A stretch of 64,000 nucleotides of DNA from Ancylobacter sp. WKF20 (GCF_029760895.1 NZ_CP121679.1:1302001-1366000); one strand, 5' to 3'. Counted from the first letter of the stretch, positions 48,124 through 59,280 are shown. Program-made: numbers and translations. Notes: generated from the letters alone by a model not told the origin.

Positions 48124-48618
48124 ATGTTGTGCTCAGTTCGTACCCTTTCGGCCGCTCTCATTGGCGGCGTTCTCCTGATGGCCGCCGGACATGGCGGAGC
48201 CCTGGCGCAGAGCAGCGCGCCGGAGCAGAAGCCGGCGGAACAGAAGTCCCCCGAGGAACAGGCGAAGGAAGAGGCCCAGCGCCGCTCCGTCGAGGAATAT
48301 GCCGAGGCGGCCAAGCTGCCGGGCAATGCCGGCCTGCCGGAATGCGTGTGGAGCGGGCGGCGCATCACCATGCTGCTGTGGCGCGACGACATCGACACCG
48401 CCAAGCGCCACATGGACCTCTATGAGCGCTTCGGCTGCCCGACCGAGCACCTGAAGATCGCGTTCCGCTGCCTGGTGCGGCAGGGCAATATCGATCCGAA
48501 GTCGCCCGAGCGCCTGTCCGAGCGTGTTCATGCCTGCTGGGTGAACCCGGATGCGGCGACGCCTGCCGCGGCCACGCCCGCCGCGCCGGCCCAGCCCGCC
48601 CCTGCCGCAGCGCAATAA
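48124..48618 (+). CDS. Small exported protein of the beta-glucan locus
   Basis: A 164-residue secreted protein: signal peptide (ends GALAQS), a Gln/Glu/Lys-rich charged segment, a conserved-looking core with four cysteines (LPECVWSGRRITMLLWRDD, RFGCP, FRCLVRQGNIDPKSPE, HACWVNP) and an Ala/Pro tail. It resembles proteins annotated as beta-1,3/1,6-glucan biosynthesis proteins in Bradyrhizobium, and it could correspond to the small NdvD factor there. Identity is by memory of the family and by position between ndvC- and ndvB-like genes. The ATG at 48124 starts the signal peptide. Confidence 0.65.
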   Translation: MLCSVRTLSAALIGGVLLMAAGHGGALAQSSAPEQKPAEQKSPEEQAKEEAQRRSVEEYAEAAKLPGNAGLPECVWSGRRITMLLWRDDIDTAKRHMDLYERFGCPTEHLKIAFRCLVRQGNIDPKSPERLSERVHACWVNPDAATPAAATPAAPAQPAPAAAQ

Positions 48619-48826
48619 GATCATGGCGCAGCCCCGGCTGCGACATTGCTGAGACATGGCGCTGCCACAGAGCGGAACCATTGTCCGGCCTAGCGCGTTT
48701 CAGCGTCGCTCTGGCCTTTGCGGGTAGCCGAATCAGTTTCCCGCAATGCCACGACGAATGTGCTGCAACCGCGTTAAATTTGGACTATATATCGCCGGTA
48801 TCTCACTCCATCCCGTGGGTTGTCTC
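48619..48826 (+). promoter_or_regulatory. Upstream region of the ndvB-like gene
   Basis: A 208-nt gap with an AT-rich patch containing TATATAT (about 48785-48792), roughly 40 nt before the ATG, which could be a -10 element. No convincing -35 was found at the right distance. Confidence 0.3.
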
Positions 48827-51475
48827 ATGCGTCCCGCTGTTCGTGTCGCTGCCGCTGCGCTTGCGGTAGTCACGTCCGTGCATGCTTTTGCTTGGTTGGC
48901 CATGCGGGAGGAAGCGTCAGCTCCTTCCGTCGCGGATCGTTTCCAGAGCATGTCCTTCGCGCCCTATGGCCGCGATGCGAACCCCGATAAGGGCCAGGGC
49001 ACGACGGAGGCGCAGATCCGCGCCGATGTCGACGCCGTCGCGCCCTATACACGCGCGGTGCGTACCTACGCCTCGACCGGCGGGCTGGAGATGGTTCCCA
49101 AGATCGCCGCCGAGGATGGCCTCAAGGCCACGGTCGGCGCGTGGATCGACAAGGACGAACAGCGCAACGCCCGCGAGATCACCAACGCGCTCGACGCCGC
49201 CCGCAAGAATTCCAACGTCGTCGGCATCGTGGTCGGCAACGAGTCGATCCTGCGCGCGGAAAAGACGCCGGAAGAGCTCATCGAGATCATCCGCAAGGTG
49301 AAGAGCCAGACCAGCGTGCCGGTAACCACCGGCGAGACCTGGGACGTATGGCTCGAGCATCCCGAGCTGGTATCGGCGGTGGACTATATCGCCGCCCATA
49401 TTCTCCCCTACTGGGAAGGTGTTCCGGCCGATCAGGTCGTCGAGCGTTCCATCGGCATTTATGAGCGCCTGCGCGCCGCCTATCCCGGCAAGCGCATCGT
49501 CGTCGCCGAATTCGGCTGGCCGAGCGCCGGCTATAACCGCGACGGCGCGGTGCCCGGCGAGCTTGAGCAGGCGCAGATCATCCGTGGCTTCGCCGCCCGC
49601 GCCGATGCCCTCGGCATCGAATACAACCTCATCGAGGCGTTCGACGCCCCGTGGAAGAGCTTCGAGGGCAGCGTCGGCCAGTACTGGGGCGTGCTCGACG
49701 CCAACCGGCAGCTGAAGTTCCCGCTGGCCGGGCCGATCGTGCCGGCGACCTATAACGCCACGGCCGCCATCGCGCTGCTGCTCGGCATCGCCTTCTCCAT
49801 TCCCGTCTTCCGCATGGCGCGCCTCACCTTCACCCAGGCGAGCGTGATGACCGGCGCGGCGGCCCTCGTCGGCGCGTGGCTCGCCACCGTCATCGACCAT
49901 TGGCTGACGCATTATGTGGTCGGCGGCAACAAGGTGACGTTCGTCGTCAGCATCGTGCTGCTGGTGCCGCTGGTCATCGTGATGCTGTACCGCGTCGAGG
50001 AACTCGCCACGATCGCCTTCGGCCGCGCCCCGCGCCGCCTGCTGCGCGGCGGCCCGGAGACCGCGCCGACCCGCACGCCGAAGGTCTCGATCCATATCCC
50101 GGCCTATAAGGAGCCGCCGGAGATGCTGAAGCAGACGCTGGACAGCGTCGCGCGGCTCGACTGGCCGAACTTCGAGTGCCTGGTCATCATCAACAACACG
50201 CCGGACCCGGCCTTCTGGGAACCGATCGAGGACTATTGCCGCGAGCTCGGCGACCGCTTCAAGTTCATCAACCTGCCGAAGGTGGCGGGCTTCAAGGCCG
50301 GCGCCCTGCGCGTCGCCATGCAGCAGACCGCGCCTGACGCCGAGATCATCGGCGTGATCGACGCCGACTATGTGGTCCACCCGAACTGGCTGCGCGATCT
50401 CGTGCCGACCTTCGAGGATCCCACCGTCGGCATCGTGCAGGCGCCGCAGGATCACCGCGACGCCGACCGCAGCCTCATGCATGAGGCGATGAACACCGAA
50501 TATGCCGGCTTCTTCGACATCGGCATGGTCCAGCGCAACGAGCATGACGCCATCGTCGTGCACGGCACCATGTGCCTGATCCGCCGCGCCGCCATGGTCG
50601 AGGCCGGCGACTGGTCGAGCGACACGATCTGCGAGGACACCGATCTCGGCCTGTCCATCGTCGAGCGCGGCTGGAAGAGCCACTACACCAACACCCGCTA
50701 TGGCTGGGGCCTGCTGCCGGACGATTTCGCCTCGTTCAAGAAGCAGCGTCACCGCTGGGCCTATGGCGGCATGCAGATCATCAAGAAGCACTGGCGCCGG
50801 ATGCTGCCCAATGGCGGCACCCGCCTCAGCACCTCCCAGCGGCGCGAGTTCACCATCGGCTGGGTGAGCTGGCTCGGCTCTGAGAGCATCGGCGCGCTGG
50901 TCGCCATCCTCTCCCTCGCCTTCGTGCCCTTCGTGCTCGGCCTCGGCATCGCCGTGCCGCAGCGCATCCTCACCGTGCCGATCCTGTTCTGCTTCGGCAT
51001 CTACATCCTGCACTTCATCGCGCTCTATCGCCTGCGCGTCGCCACCACCCCGCTGCGCATGATCGGTGCCGCCATCGCCGCCATGGCCGTGCAGTTCACG
51101 GTGGCCAAGGCGGTGTATGACGGGTTCCGCTACAAGGATCTCGCCTTCGCCCGCACCGCCAAGGGCAGCTGGCTGGCCGACGCCGCCCGCGCCTTCCCGG
51201 CGCTGCCGGAAGCGGTGATCGGCGGCGGCCTCATGCTCTCGGCCATCGGCCTGCGCATGACCAACTGGCACGCGGTGGTGGAGATCGACCTGTTCGCCTT
51301 CGCCCTCGCGGTGCAGAGCCTGCCCTTCCTCGCCGCCGCCATCATCGGCTGGCTGGAAGGCTCGACCCTCAACGCCTTCGCCACCTGGGCGAGCCTGCGC
51401 TCCCGCGCGCTGGCCTTCCTGCCCGGACGTGCCGTGGCGCAGGGCGAGGCGCTGCCGGAAAAGGCTGGCTCCTGA
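48827..51475 (+). CDS. ndvB: NdvB-like beta-1,3-glucan synthase: GH17-like domain fused to GT2 glycosyltransferase
   Basis: An 882-residue inner-membrane enzyme. An N-terminal anchor and GH17-like domain (about 42-300; Glu139 in VVGNESILR, Glu228 in VVAEFGWPS) precede two or three membrane helices. A processive-type GT2 domain follows from about 418 (KVSIHIPAYKEPPEMLKQTL), with the DAD motif near 510, ED in ICEDTDLG and QRHRW near 640, then C-terminal helices. It matches Bradyrhizobium NdvB for osmoregulated cyclic beta-1,3/1,6-glucan, not the unrelated Sinorhizobium beta-1,2-glucan NdvB. The ATG at 48827 begins the membrane anchor. Confidence 0.85.
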   Translation: MRPAVRVAAAALAVVTSVHAFAWLAMREEASAPSVADRFQSMSFAPYGRDANPDKGQGTTEAQIRADVDAVAPYTRAVRTYASTGGLEMVPKIAAEDGLKATVGAWIDKDEQRNAREITNALDAARKNSNVVGIVVGNESILRAEKTPEELIEIIRKVKSQTSVPVTTGETWDVWLEHPELVSAVDYIAAHILPYWEGVPADQVVERSIGIYERLRAAYPGKRIVVAEFGWPSAGYNRDGAVPGELEQAQIIRGFAARADALGIEYNLIEAFDAPWKSFEGSVGQYWGVLDANRQLKFPLAGPIVPATYNATAAIALLLGIAFSIPVFRMARLTFTQASVMTGAAALVGAWLATVIDHWLTHYVVGGNKVTFVVSIVLLVPLVIVMLYRVEELATIAFGRAPRRLLRGGPETAPTRTPKVSIHIPAYKEPPEMLKQTLDSVARLDWPNFECLVIINNTPDPAFWEPIEDYCRELGDRFKFINLPKVAGFKAGALRVAMQQTAPDAEIIGVIDADYVVHPNWLRDLVPTFEDPTVGIVQAPQDHRDADRSLMHEAMNTEYAGFFDIGMVQRNEHDAIVVHGTMCLIRRAAMVEAGDWSSDTICEDTDLGLSIVERGWKSHYTNTRYGWGLLPDDFASFKKQRHRWAYGGMQIIKKHWRRMLPNGGTRLSTSQRREFTIGWVSWLGSESIGALVAILSLAFVPFVLGLGIAVPQRILTVPILFCFGIYILHFIALYRLRVATTPLRMIGAAIAAMAVQFTVAKAVYDGFRYKDLAFARTAKGSWLADAARAFPALPEAVIGGGLMLSAIGLRMTNWHAVVEIDLFAFALAVQSLPFLAAAIIGWLEGSTLNAFATWASLRSRALAFLPGRAVAQGEALPEKAGS

Positions 51476-51520
51476 TCGGGGCCGCTGCGCCGCCACCGGC
51501 GGCTCAGAGCTTGAATGAAG

Positions 51521-51548
51521 AAAGGCCCGGAAGTGATTCCGGGCCTTT
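51521..51548. terminator. Bidirectional rho-independent terminator
   Basis: AAAGGCCCGGAA and TTCCGGGCCTTT form a perfect 12-bp stem with a GTGA loop, followed by TTTTGC on the plus strand and TTTCTTC on the minus strand. It serves the ndvB-like gene and the convergent VOC gene. Confidence 0.92.
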
Positions 51549-51577
51549 TGCTTTCTGATGTCGGAAACTGCCGGCCG

Positions 51578-52453
51578 CTAGGGCGCCTGCTCGAACAGCA
51601 GGGTGGCGCCGAGGCCGGCGCCGGGGCCGATGACGATCAGCCCCTCAATCTCCTCCGCCGACATGCGCGAGGAGGAAACCCGCCGGCGCGCCTTGTCGAT
51701 ATCCGCCACCCCGAAGCGCAGCGCGGCGAGGCGCAGGCCCTCGTCCGTGGGGGCGGCCACGCCGAAGCGCTCGGTGAACAGCGCCGGGGTCATCACGTCG
51801 ACATCGCCGCGCGGCGTCTTCACGATGTGCCAGCCATCAATCGCGCGGCGCAGCGACCCGCCGATGAAGGTCTCGACGAAGCCGATATGCCGCTCCGGCT
51901 CGGGCGCGACCAGCACGATGCCGGCAACGCCGGTGGTGCCGTTCATGTGGCGCTGGAGATCGGACGACCAGAAATTCTCCGGCTTGCGCTGCAAGCAGGT
52001 GAAGAAGCCGGCATGGGGTGAGGCGGGGTCGCGCGCATAGGCCAGCGAGAAGGCGACCTCGACATCCGAGCCGTCCGGCCGCTTGCCCTGACGGGCGAAA
52101 TCGAACAACTCGAAGCCGCCAAAACCGGCCGCGTCGAACTCCGCCTTTTCCGCTGCCGGGTCATTGCTCTCCAGCACCAGCATGGAGAGCCCCTGCCCGG
52201 CCGCGGCGAGATAATCGCGGTTGAAGGCGCCAAAGGAATAGACGCCCTCGGACGCCTCGGGGATCGCGTCGGGCTCGGCCACTTCCAGCACCTCGACAAA
52301 GAAGCCGGAGAACTGGATCAGCCGGTTATGCGTGCCCCATGGGTGGCGATTGCGCGCACCGACGGTGAAACCCAGCATGTCGTAGAACTCGCCGGCCGCT
52401 TCGAGGTCGCGAACCACATGGACGACATGATCAAGGCCACGGATCACCGGCAT
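51578..52453 (-). CDS. VOC/glyoxalase-superfamily protein
   Basis: A 291-residue protein with a vicinal-oxygen-chelate fold: the first half (GLDHVVHVVRDLEAAGEFYD, FVEVLEV) and a weaker second half (GIVLVAPEPERHIGFVETFI). It resembles glyoxalase-like domain proteins of unknown substrate. It stands alone, with terminators on both sides. No function beyond the fold can be stated. Confidence 0.78.
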   Translation of the reverse strand: MPVIRGLDHVVHVVRDLEAAGEFYDMLGFTVGARNRHPWGTHNRLIQFSGFFVEVLEVAEPDAIPEASEGVYSFGAFNRDYLAAAGQGLSMLVLESNDPAAEKAEFDAAGFGGFELFDFARQGKRPDGSDVEVAFSLAYARDPASPHAGFFTCLQRKPENFWSSDLQRHMNGTTGVAGIVLVAPEPERHIGFVETFIGGSLRRAIDGWHIVKTPRGDVDVMTPALFTERFGVAAPTDEGLRLAALRFGVADIDKARRRVSSSRMSAEEIEGLIVIGPGAGLGATLLFEQAP

Positions 52454-52560
52454 TCTCCTTATCGACGCATCACGGCGCCCACGCGGGCGCCTGCCACCCT
52501 AGCCTGCCCGACCCAGGATGACCCGTCCATGACAGCATGGGGGTAAGGAACGATCCACAG

Positions 52561-52607
52561 CCGAATGCCGCCCGGGCTGATTACCCGGGCGGGTGCGACT
52601 AATTCGG
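52561..52607. terminator. Two-level hairpin between the VOC gene and pyrG
   Basis: An inner 9-bp stem CCGCCCGGG/CCCGGGCGG (52568-52592) lies inside outer arms CCGAAT (52561-52566) and ATTCGG (52602-52607). It sits 26 nt beyond the pyrG stop. No U-run follows on either strand, so it may be a weak or factor-assisted terminator or a processing stem. Confidence 0.5.
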
Positions 52608-52632
52608 AACAGATGAGGCGCGGAAGGCGCGA

Positions 52633-54273
<1,641 letters not shown>

Positions 54274-54296
54274 CTAGCTGCAAAAACGCGATTCGA

Positions 54297-54325
54297 CGAG
54301 AGCTCGTTTCACAAACGAACTCTCG
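54297..54325 (-). promoter_or_regulatory. Strong 13-bp stem-loop in the secG-pyrG gap (pyrG leader)
   Basis: CGAGAGCTCGTTT (54297-54309) and AAACGAACTCTCG (54313-54325) pair with one mismatch around a CAC loop. On the minus strand it ends 36 nt before the pyrG ATG, and GTTTTTG follows after about 10 nt. It may terminate secG transcripts or act as a pyrG attenuator. Confidence 0.5.
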
Positions 54326-54377
54326 CCTGTGGGAAAGCGACGGGTGACCGCGCCGGGACGGGCGCGGCCGGGTCCGA

Positions 54378-54761
54378 TCACTGCGACTGCGGAGCCTGCG
54401 GCACCGCCGGAGCGGCCGGCGCCGTCGGGGCGGGCTGCGCGCCCTGGAGCTGGTCGAGCACAGAGCCGCCCGGCGCGGGAGCGCCCGGAGCCGCCGTGCC
54501 GGCCGGCGTGGTGAAGATCGAGGCCGGGCCACGGCCCCAGCCGGCCAGAACGGTCAGGCTCAGGCTGGTGATGAAGAACAGGCCGGCGAGAATCGCCGTG
54601 GCGCGGGTCAGCACGTTCGCCGTGCCGCGCGCGCTGAAGAAGCCGCCACCGCCGCCACCGCCGCCGATGCCGAGACCACCGCCCTCGGAGCGCTGGATCA
54701 GCACCACGCCGATCAGGGCGAGCACCACCATGAGATGGATGACGATGAGTACCGTTTGCAT
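54378..54761 (-). CDS. secG: Protein translocase subunit SecG
   Basis: A SecYEG accessory subunit of 127 residues: two membrane helices (about 2-20 and 53-72), the family segment VLIQRSEGGGLGIG followed by an unusually long glycine run, and ARGTANVLTRATAILAGLFF. The C-terminal 50 residues are Ala/Pro-rich and probably disordered. The conserved alphaproteobacterial order tpiA-secG-pyrG supports the call. Confidence 0.95.
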   Translation of the reverse strand: MQTVLIVIHLMVVLALIGVVLIQRSEGGGLGIGGGGGGGGFFSARGTANVLTRATAILAGLFFITSLSLTVLAGWGRGPASIFTTPAGTAAPGAPAPGGSVLDQLQGAQPAPTAPAAPAVPQAPQSQ

Positions 54762-54891
54762 CTGACGCCTTCAAAATCCTGCGGCAGCGGCGCCTTGTGC
54801 AAAGGGCCGCTGCGAATGTTGGCGCGTTCCTACACGATTGCGCCCGGCGTTTCCAGCCATGCGCACGCAATGCCGAACTGCGCCGTCCCGC

Positions 54892-55641
54892 CTACAGATA
54901 GGCACGCGCAATGGGGAGAAAAGTCTCGGCCTTGAGGCTCGCCCCGCCGACCAGCGCACCATCGACATCCGCGACATGCAGGATCTCGCGGGCGTTCTCG
55001 GGCTTGACCGAGCCGCCATAGAGCAGGCGCATCCCCGCCCCTTCCGCGCCGAAGCGGGCGACGAGCACGGATCGCATGTCCGCATGCATCTCGGCAATGT
55101 CCGCGATGGTCGGGGTAAGGCCGGTGCCGATGGCCCAGACCGGCTCATAGGCAATGACGGTGTTCGCCGCCGTCGCACCATCGGGGAGCGAGCCGGCGAG
55201 CTGGCCGCGCACCACGTCGAGCGCCGCGCCCGCCTCACGCTCAGTGCGGGTCTCGCCGACGCAGACGATGGCGGTGAGCCCTGCACGCCAGGCGGCTTCC
55301 GTCTTGGCCCGCACCACCGCGTCGCTCTCGCCATGGTCGGCGCGGCGCTCGGAGTGGCCGACGATGACGGCCGTGGCGCCAGCATCGGCCACCATCTCGG
55401 CTGAAATGTCGCCGGTATGGGCGCCGCTCGCCTTGGCGTGGCAGTCCTGCGCGCCGACGGGGACGGCGGCCTTGAGCCCGGCGAGAGCGGCGATCAGCGT
55501 CGCCGGCGGGCAGATGAGCAGATCCGCCTTTTCCTGAAGCGCCGCGTCATAGCCCTCGGCAATCCGCGCGAACTCAGCAACCGCCGGCTTCAACCCGTTC
55601 ATCTTCCAATTGCCGGCCACCAAAGGACGACGCATCGACAT
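54892..55641 (-). CDS. tpiA: Triose-phosphate isomerase
   Basis: Interconverts dihydroxyacetone phosphate and glyceraldehyde-3-phosphate; 249 residues. Active-site signatures are [17 protein letters not shown] (catalytic His) and [11 protein letters not shown] (catalytic Glu), then [11 protein letters not shown]. The first ATG (55641) is used; a second lies two codons on. It diverges from the ppiD-like gene. Confidence 0.97.
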   Translation of the reverse strand: MSMRRPLVAGNWKMNGLKPAVAEFARIAEGYDAALQEKADLLICPPATLIAALAGLKAAVPVGAQDCHAKASGAHTGDISAEMVADAGATAVIVGHSERRADHGESDAVVRAKTEAAWRAGLTAIVCVGETRTEREAGAALDVVRGQLAGSLPDGATAANTVIAYEPVWAIGTGLTPTIADIAEMHADMRSVLVARFGAEGAGMRLLYGGSVKPENAREILHVADVDGALVGGASLKAETFLPIARAYL

Positions 55642-55811
55642 GCCCCTCTTCGCTCGCTAGAACGCCCGAACCGCTGCCCCCGCGTAACAGACCGCACCGG
55701 CGCCGGCAAATGAACGGATGTGCGACATTGCGGCGTATGGGGCCCGTCCCTATGATGCGCGCCTTTCGCGTACCGGGCCTGTTGCCCGCCTGACGCCCAA
55801 CGAGACGATCC

Positions 55812-57701
55812 ATGCTTGATACGCTGCGCAAGAGCGCCTCCGGAATAGTCGCCAAAATCCTGATGGGCCTCCTCATCCTGTCCTTCGGGATCTGGGGAAT
55901 CGCCGATGTGTTCCGCGGCTTCGGCAGCCAGACTCTGGCGACGATCGGCTCGACCGAGATCACCGTCCCGGAATTCCGCCAGATCTATCAGGAGCGCCTG
56001 CAGCAGATCAGCCAGCAGCTGAAGCGCGGCATCACGCCGGACATGGCGCGCGCCTTCGGCCTGCCCGACCAGGTGCTGAACGAGCGCCTCGCGGAAGCCG
56101 CCCTCGACGATCAGGCGAAGTCGCTCGGCCTTGCGCTGTCGGATGAAGAGATCGCCAAGCGGGTGCAGCAGAACCCGGCCTTCTTCGGCCCCTCCGGCAG
56201 CTTCGATCCGGCCTATTTCGCCCGGCTGCTGCGCCAGAACAATTACACCGAGGCGCGCTTCGTCGATGCCGAGCGGCGCCTCGCGCTGCGCCAGCAGATC
56301 ATCCAGTCGCTCGGCGGCGGCGTGACCGTGCCGGCCGTGCTGAAGGAAGCTCTGGTGCGCTTCGACAAGGAGGAGCGCGCGGTCAATTACGCGCTGCTGC
56401 GCCCGACCAGCCTGCCCGCCCTCGCCGACCCGACCGATGAGGAGCTGCGCAGCTTCTTCGACGCCCGCAAGGTGGCGTTCCGCGCGCCGGAATACCGCAC
56501 CGTCGACGTGCTCGCCCTCACCCCGCAGACGCTGGCCGGCAGCGAGAGCGTGACCGACGCCGAGGTCGAGGCCGCCTACACCAACAACCAGTCGCGCTAC
56601 GGCACGCCGGAGACGCGCGTCGTGCAGCAGATCGTGTTCCCGAACGCGGAGGAGGCCAAGGCCGCCGCTGACCGCATCGCCGCCGGCACGCCCTTCGCCG
56701 ACATCGTCGCCGAGCGCAAGCTCACCCCCGCCGATGTCGATCTCGGCACCGTGACCAAGGCCGGCATCATCGACAAGGCGGTCGCGGACGCCGCCTTCGC
56801 GCTGCCGGCGGACGGCACCAGCGGCGTGGTCGCCGGCCGTTTCGGCCCGGTCATCGTCCATGTCGGCGCCGTCACCCCGGCGACCGTCAAGCCGCTCGCC
56901 GACGTCGCCCCTGAGATTCGCAGCGAGCTCCAGCTCGACGCCGCCCGCCGCGCCCTGCTCGCCAAGTACGACCAGGTCGAGGATGAGCGCGCGAGCGGGG
57001 CCAAGCTCTCCGAGATCGCCAGCAAGCTCGGCCTCGCGGTGCAGAGCGTCACCACCAACATTCAGGGCCAGACGCCTGACGGCGCCTCCATCCCCGACCT
57101 GCCGGGCCGGGCGGACGTGCTGCGCGGCACCTTCGCGGCCGATGTCGGCGCGGAGAATGATCCCGTGCAGCTTCCGCAGAATGGCGGCTATGTCTGGTAC
57201 GAGGTGCAGTCCGTCACCGCCCCGCGCGACCGCACCTTCGATGAGGCGCGCGCGCAGGTGCTCGACCGCTGGAAGCAGGACAAGGCCGCCGAGGCGCTCG
57301 ACCAGAAGGTCGAGGAGATCAAGGCCAAGGTCGCGGCCGGCACGCCCTTCGATCAGGCGGTCACCGAGGCGGGTCTGGAACTGCGCGCCGCCAATGGCCT
57401 GCGACGTGGCCGCGCCGCCGATGGCGTGCCGCAGGAAATCCTCGACGCGGTGTTCACCACCGCGCAGGGCGGCACCGGCAGCGCCGAGGCCGAGGGCGGC
57501 GAAAGCCGCATCCTCTTCCTCGTGCTGAACGTCACCACCCCGCCGGGCGGCGATCTCGACGAGAAGGTGCTGGCCGATGTGCGCCAGAGCATCGAGAACG
57601 ACGTGATGACCGAGTATCTCGTGCAGTTGCAGAGCGATCTCGGCGCCCGCGTGAACCGCGCCGCGCTCGACCAGATCGTCGGCACCGACGCGGTGAACTG
57701 A
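55812..57701 (+). CDS. PpiD-like periplasmic peptidyl-prolyl isomerase/chaperone
   Basis: A 629-residue inner-membrane-anchored foldase: a single N-terminal membrane helix (about 12-32), a SurA-N/trigger-factor-like chaperone domain, a parvulin-type rotamase region near 270-360 (ETRVVQQIVFPNAEEAKAAA, GTPFADIVAERKL) and a C-terminal chaperone domain. It assists folding of exported proteins. It characteristically precedes trpE in Hyphomicrobiales, 11 nt apart here. Rotamase activity is not assured, since several PpiD domains are inactive. Confidence 0.9.
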   Translation: MLDTLRKSASGIVAKILMGLLILSFGIWGIADVFRGFGSQTLATIGSTEITVPEFRQIYQERLQQISQQLKRGITPDMARAFGLPDQVLNERLAEAALDDQAKSLGLALSDEEIAKRVQQNPAFFGPSGSFDPAYFARLLRQNNYTEARFVDAERRLALRQQIIQSLGGGVTVPAVLKEALVRFDKEERAVNYALLRPTSLPALADPTDEELRSFFDARKVAFRAPEYRTVDVLALTPQTLAGSESVTDAEVEAAYTNNQSRYGTPETRVVQQIVFPNAEEAKAAADRIAAGTPFADIVAERKLTPADVDLGTVTKAGIIDKAVADAAFALPADGTSGVVAGRFGPVIVHVGAVTPATVKPLADVAPEIRSELQLDAARRALLAKYDQVEDERASGAKLSEIASKLGLAVQSVTTNIQGQTPDGASIPDLPGRADVLRGTFAADVGAENDPVQLPQNGGYVWYEVQSVTAPRDRTFDEARAQVLDRWKQDKAAEALDQKVEEIKAKVAAGTPFDQAVTEAGLELRAANGLRRGRAADGVPQEILDAVFTTAQGGTGSAEAEGGESRILFLVLNVTTPPGGDLDEKVLADVRQSIENDVMTEYLVQLQSDLGARVNRAALDQIVGTDAVN

Positions 57702-57712
57702 CGAGCCCGATC

Positions 57713-59227
57713 ATGAGCATCACACCGGATGTCGCGGCCTTCACCGCCACCTATGAGCGCGGCGAGACGCAAGTGGTCACCACCACGCTGATCGCCGATC
57801 TCGAAACGCCCGTCTCGGCCTTCCTCAAGATCGCCGGCGAGCGGGCCAACAGCTTCCTGCTCGAATCGGTCGAGGGCGGCGCCACGCGCGGGCGCTACTC
57901 GATGATCGGCATCGAGCCGGACGTGATCTGGCGCTGCCGGGGGGATGCGGCCGAGATCAACCGGCAGGCCGCCACCGCGCCGGAGAGCTTCGAGCCCTGC
58001 CCGGACAAGCCGCTGGTCTCGCTGCGCAAGCTGGTCGCGGAATCGCGCATTCACCTGCCCGAGGGCGCCCCGCCCATGGCGGCCGGCGTGTTCGGCTATC
58101 TCGGCTACGACATGGTGCGCCAGATGGAGCGCCTGCCGGCGCCGAAGGCGGACCTGCTCGGCGTGCCGGACGCGATCTTCATCCGTCCGACCGTCATGGT
58201 GGTGTTCGACGCGGTGCGCGACGAGATCACCGTGGTGACACCCGTGCGCCCCGCCGCCGATGTCAGCGCCCGTGCCGCCTATGAGCAGGCCAGCGAGCGG
58301 CTGGACCGGATCGTCGCCGCGCTCGACAGCGCGCTGCCAAACCTGCCGCCCGAGGATGCCTTCCATCAGGCGGTGGAGCCGGTGTCCAACACCACGCCGG
58401 AAGCCTATCGGGCGATGGTGGAGCGGGCGAAGGAGTACATCCGCGCCGGCGATATCTTTCAGGTCGTGCTTTCGCAGCGCTTCGAGGCGCCCTTCGCCCT
58501 GCCGCCCTTCTCGCTCTACCGCGCGCTGCGCCGGGTCAATCCGGCGCCGTTCCTGGTCTATTTCAACTTCGGTGGCTTCTCGCTGGTGTGCTCCAGCCCG
58601 GAAATCCTGGTTCGGCTGCGCGCTAACACCGTCACCATCCGCCCCATCGCCGGCACGCGCCGGCGCGGCGCCACCCCGCATGAGGACAAGGCGCTGGAGG
58701 ACGAGCTCCTGGCCGACCCGAAGGAGCGCGCCGAGCACCTGATGCTGCTCGACCTTGGCCGCAACGATGTCGGCCGCGTGGCGACCATCGGCTCGGTGGA
58801 AGTGACCGACAGCTTCTTCATCGAGCGCTACAGCCAGGTCATGCACATCGTCTCCAATGTCGAAGGTGAGCTCGACCCGCGCCGCGACGCGCTCGACGCG
58901 CTGGCCGCCGGCTTTCCGGCGGGCACGGTCTCGGGCGCGCCGAAAGTGCGGGCGATGGAGATCATCGACGAGCTGGAGCGCGACAAGCGCGGCATCTATG
59001 CCGGCGCCATCGGCTATTTCGGCGCCGATGGCGAGATGGACACCTGCATCGTCCTGCGCACCGCCGTGGTGAAGGACGGGCGGATGCATGTGCAGGCCGG
59101 CGCCGGCATCGTCTACGACTCGGTGCCGGAGAGCGAGCTGCAGGAATGCGTGAACAAGGCCAAGGCGCTGTTCCGCGCCGGCGAGGAAGCGGTGCGTTTC
59201 GCCACCCGTTCCGGGCGCGGCCAGTGA
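57713..59227 (+). CDS. trpE: Anthranilate synthase component I
   Basis: Makes anthranilate from chorismate with glutamine-derived ammonia; 504 residues. The tryptophan-feedback motif is LLES in SFLLESVEGG. Chorismate-binding signatures are QVVLSQRFEAPF, PIAGTRRRGATPHEDKALED, LMLLDLGRNDVGRV and GFPAGTVSGAPKVRAMEI. It is a separate TrpE, not the fused TrpEG of some rhizobia; the amidotransferase trpG follows after a 141-nt leader-like gap. Confidence 0.97.
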   Translation: MSITPDVAAFTATYERGETQVVTTTLIADLETPVSAFLKIAGERANSFLLESVEGGATRGRYSMIGIEPDVIWRCRGDAAEINRQAATAPESFEPCPDKPLVSLRKLVAESRIHLPEGAPPMAAGVFGYLGYDMVRQMERLPAPKADLLGVPDAIFIRPTVMVVFDAVRDEITVVTPVRPAADVSARAAYEQASERLDRIVAALDSALPNLPPEDAFHQAVEPVSNTTPEAYRAMVERAKEYIRAGDIFQVVLSQRFEAPFALPPFSLYRALRRVNPAPFLVYFNFGGFSLVCSSPEILVRLRANTVTIRPIAGTRRRGATPHEDKALEDELLADPKERAEHLMLLDLGRNDVGRVATIGSVEVTDSFFIERYSQVMHIVSNVEGELDPRRDALDALAAGFPAGTVSGAPKVRAMEIIDELERDKRGIYAGAIGYFGADGEMDTCIVLRTAVVKDGRMHVQAGAGIVYDSVPESELQECVNKAKALFRAGEEAVRFATRSGRGQ

Positions 59228-59238
59228 GGACGGCGGGG

Positions 59239-59280
59239 ATGGAGCGCACGCGGCAACAGCGATGGCGGGGCTGGCGATAG
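59239..59280 (+). CDS. Candidate tryptophan leader peptide (trpL-like) between trpE and trpG
   Basis: A 13-codon ORF, ATG to TAG, encodes MERTRQQRWRGWR with two Trp codons (59263-59265 and 59272-59274). A G-rich CGGCGGGG sequence lies just upstream. The stop falls directly at the first stem of the downstream alternative hairpins. The layout matches a transcription-attenuation leader, but UGG codons are common in GC-rich DNA, so this is a hypothesis. Confidence 0.45.
   Translation: MERTRQQRWRGWR

Noticed and set aside
48917..51496. An 859-codon open frame on the minus strand
   Set aside because: It is the antisense shadow of the ndvB-like gene, with His/Asp/Ala-rich composition and no recognisable domain.
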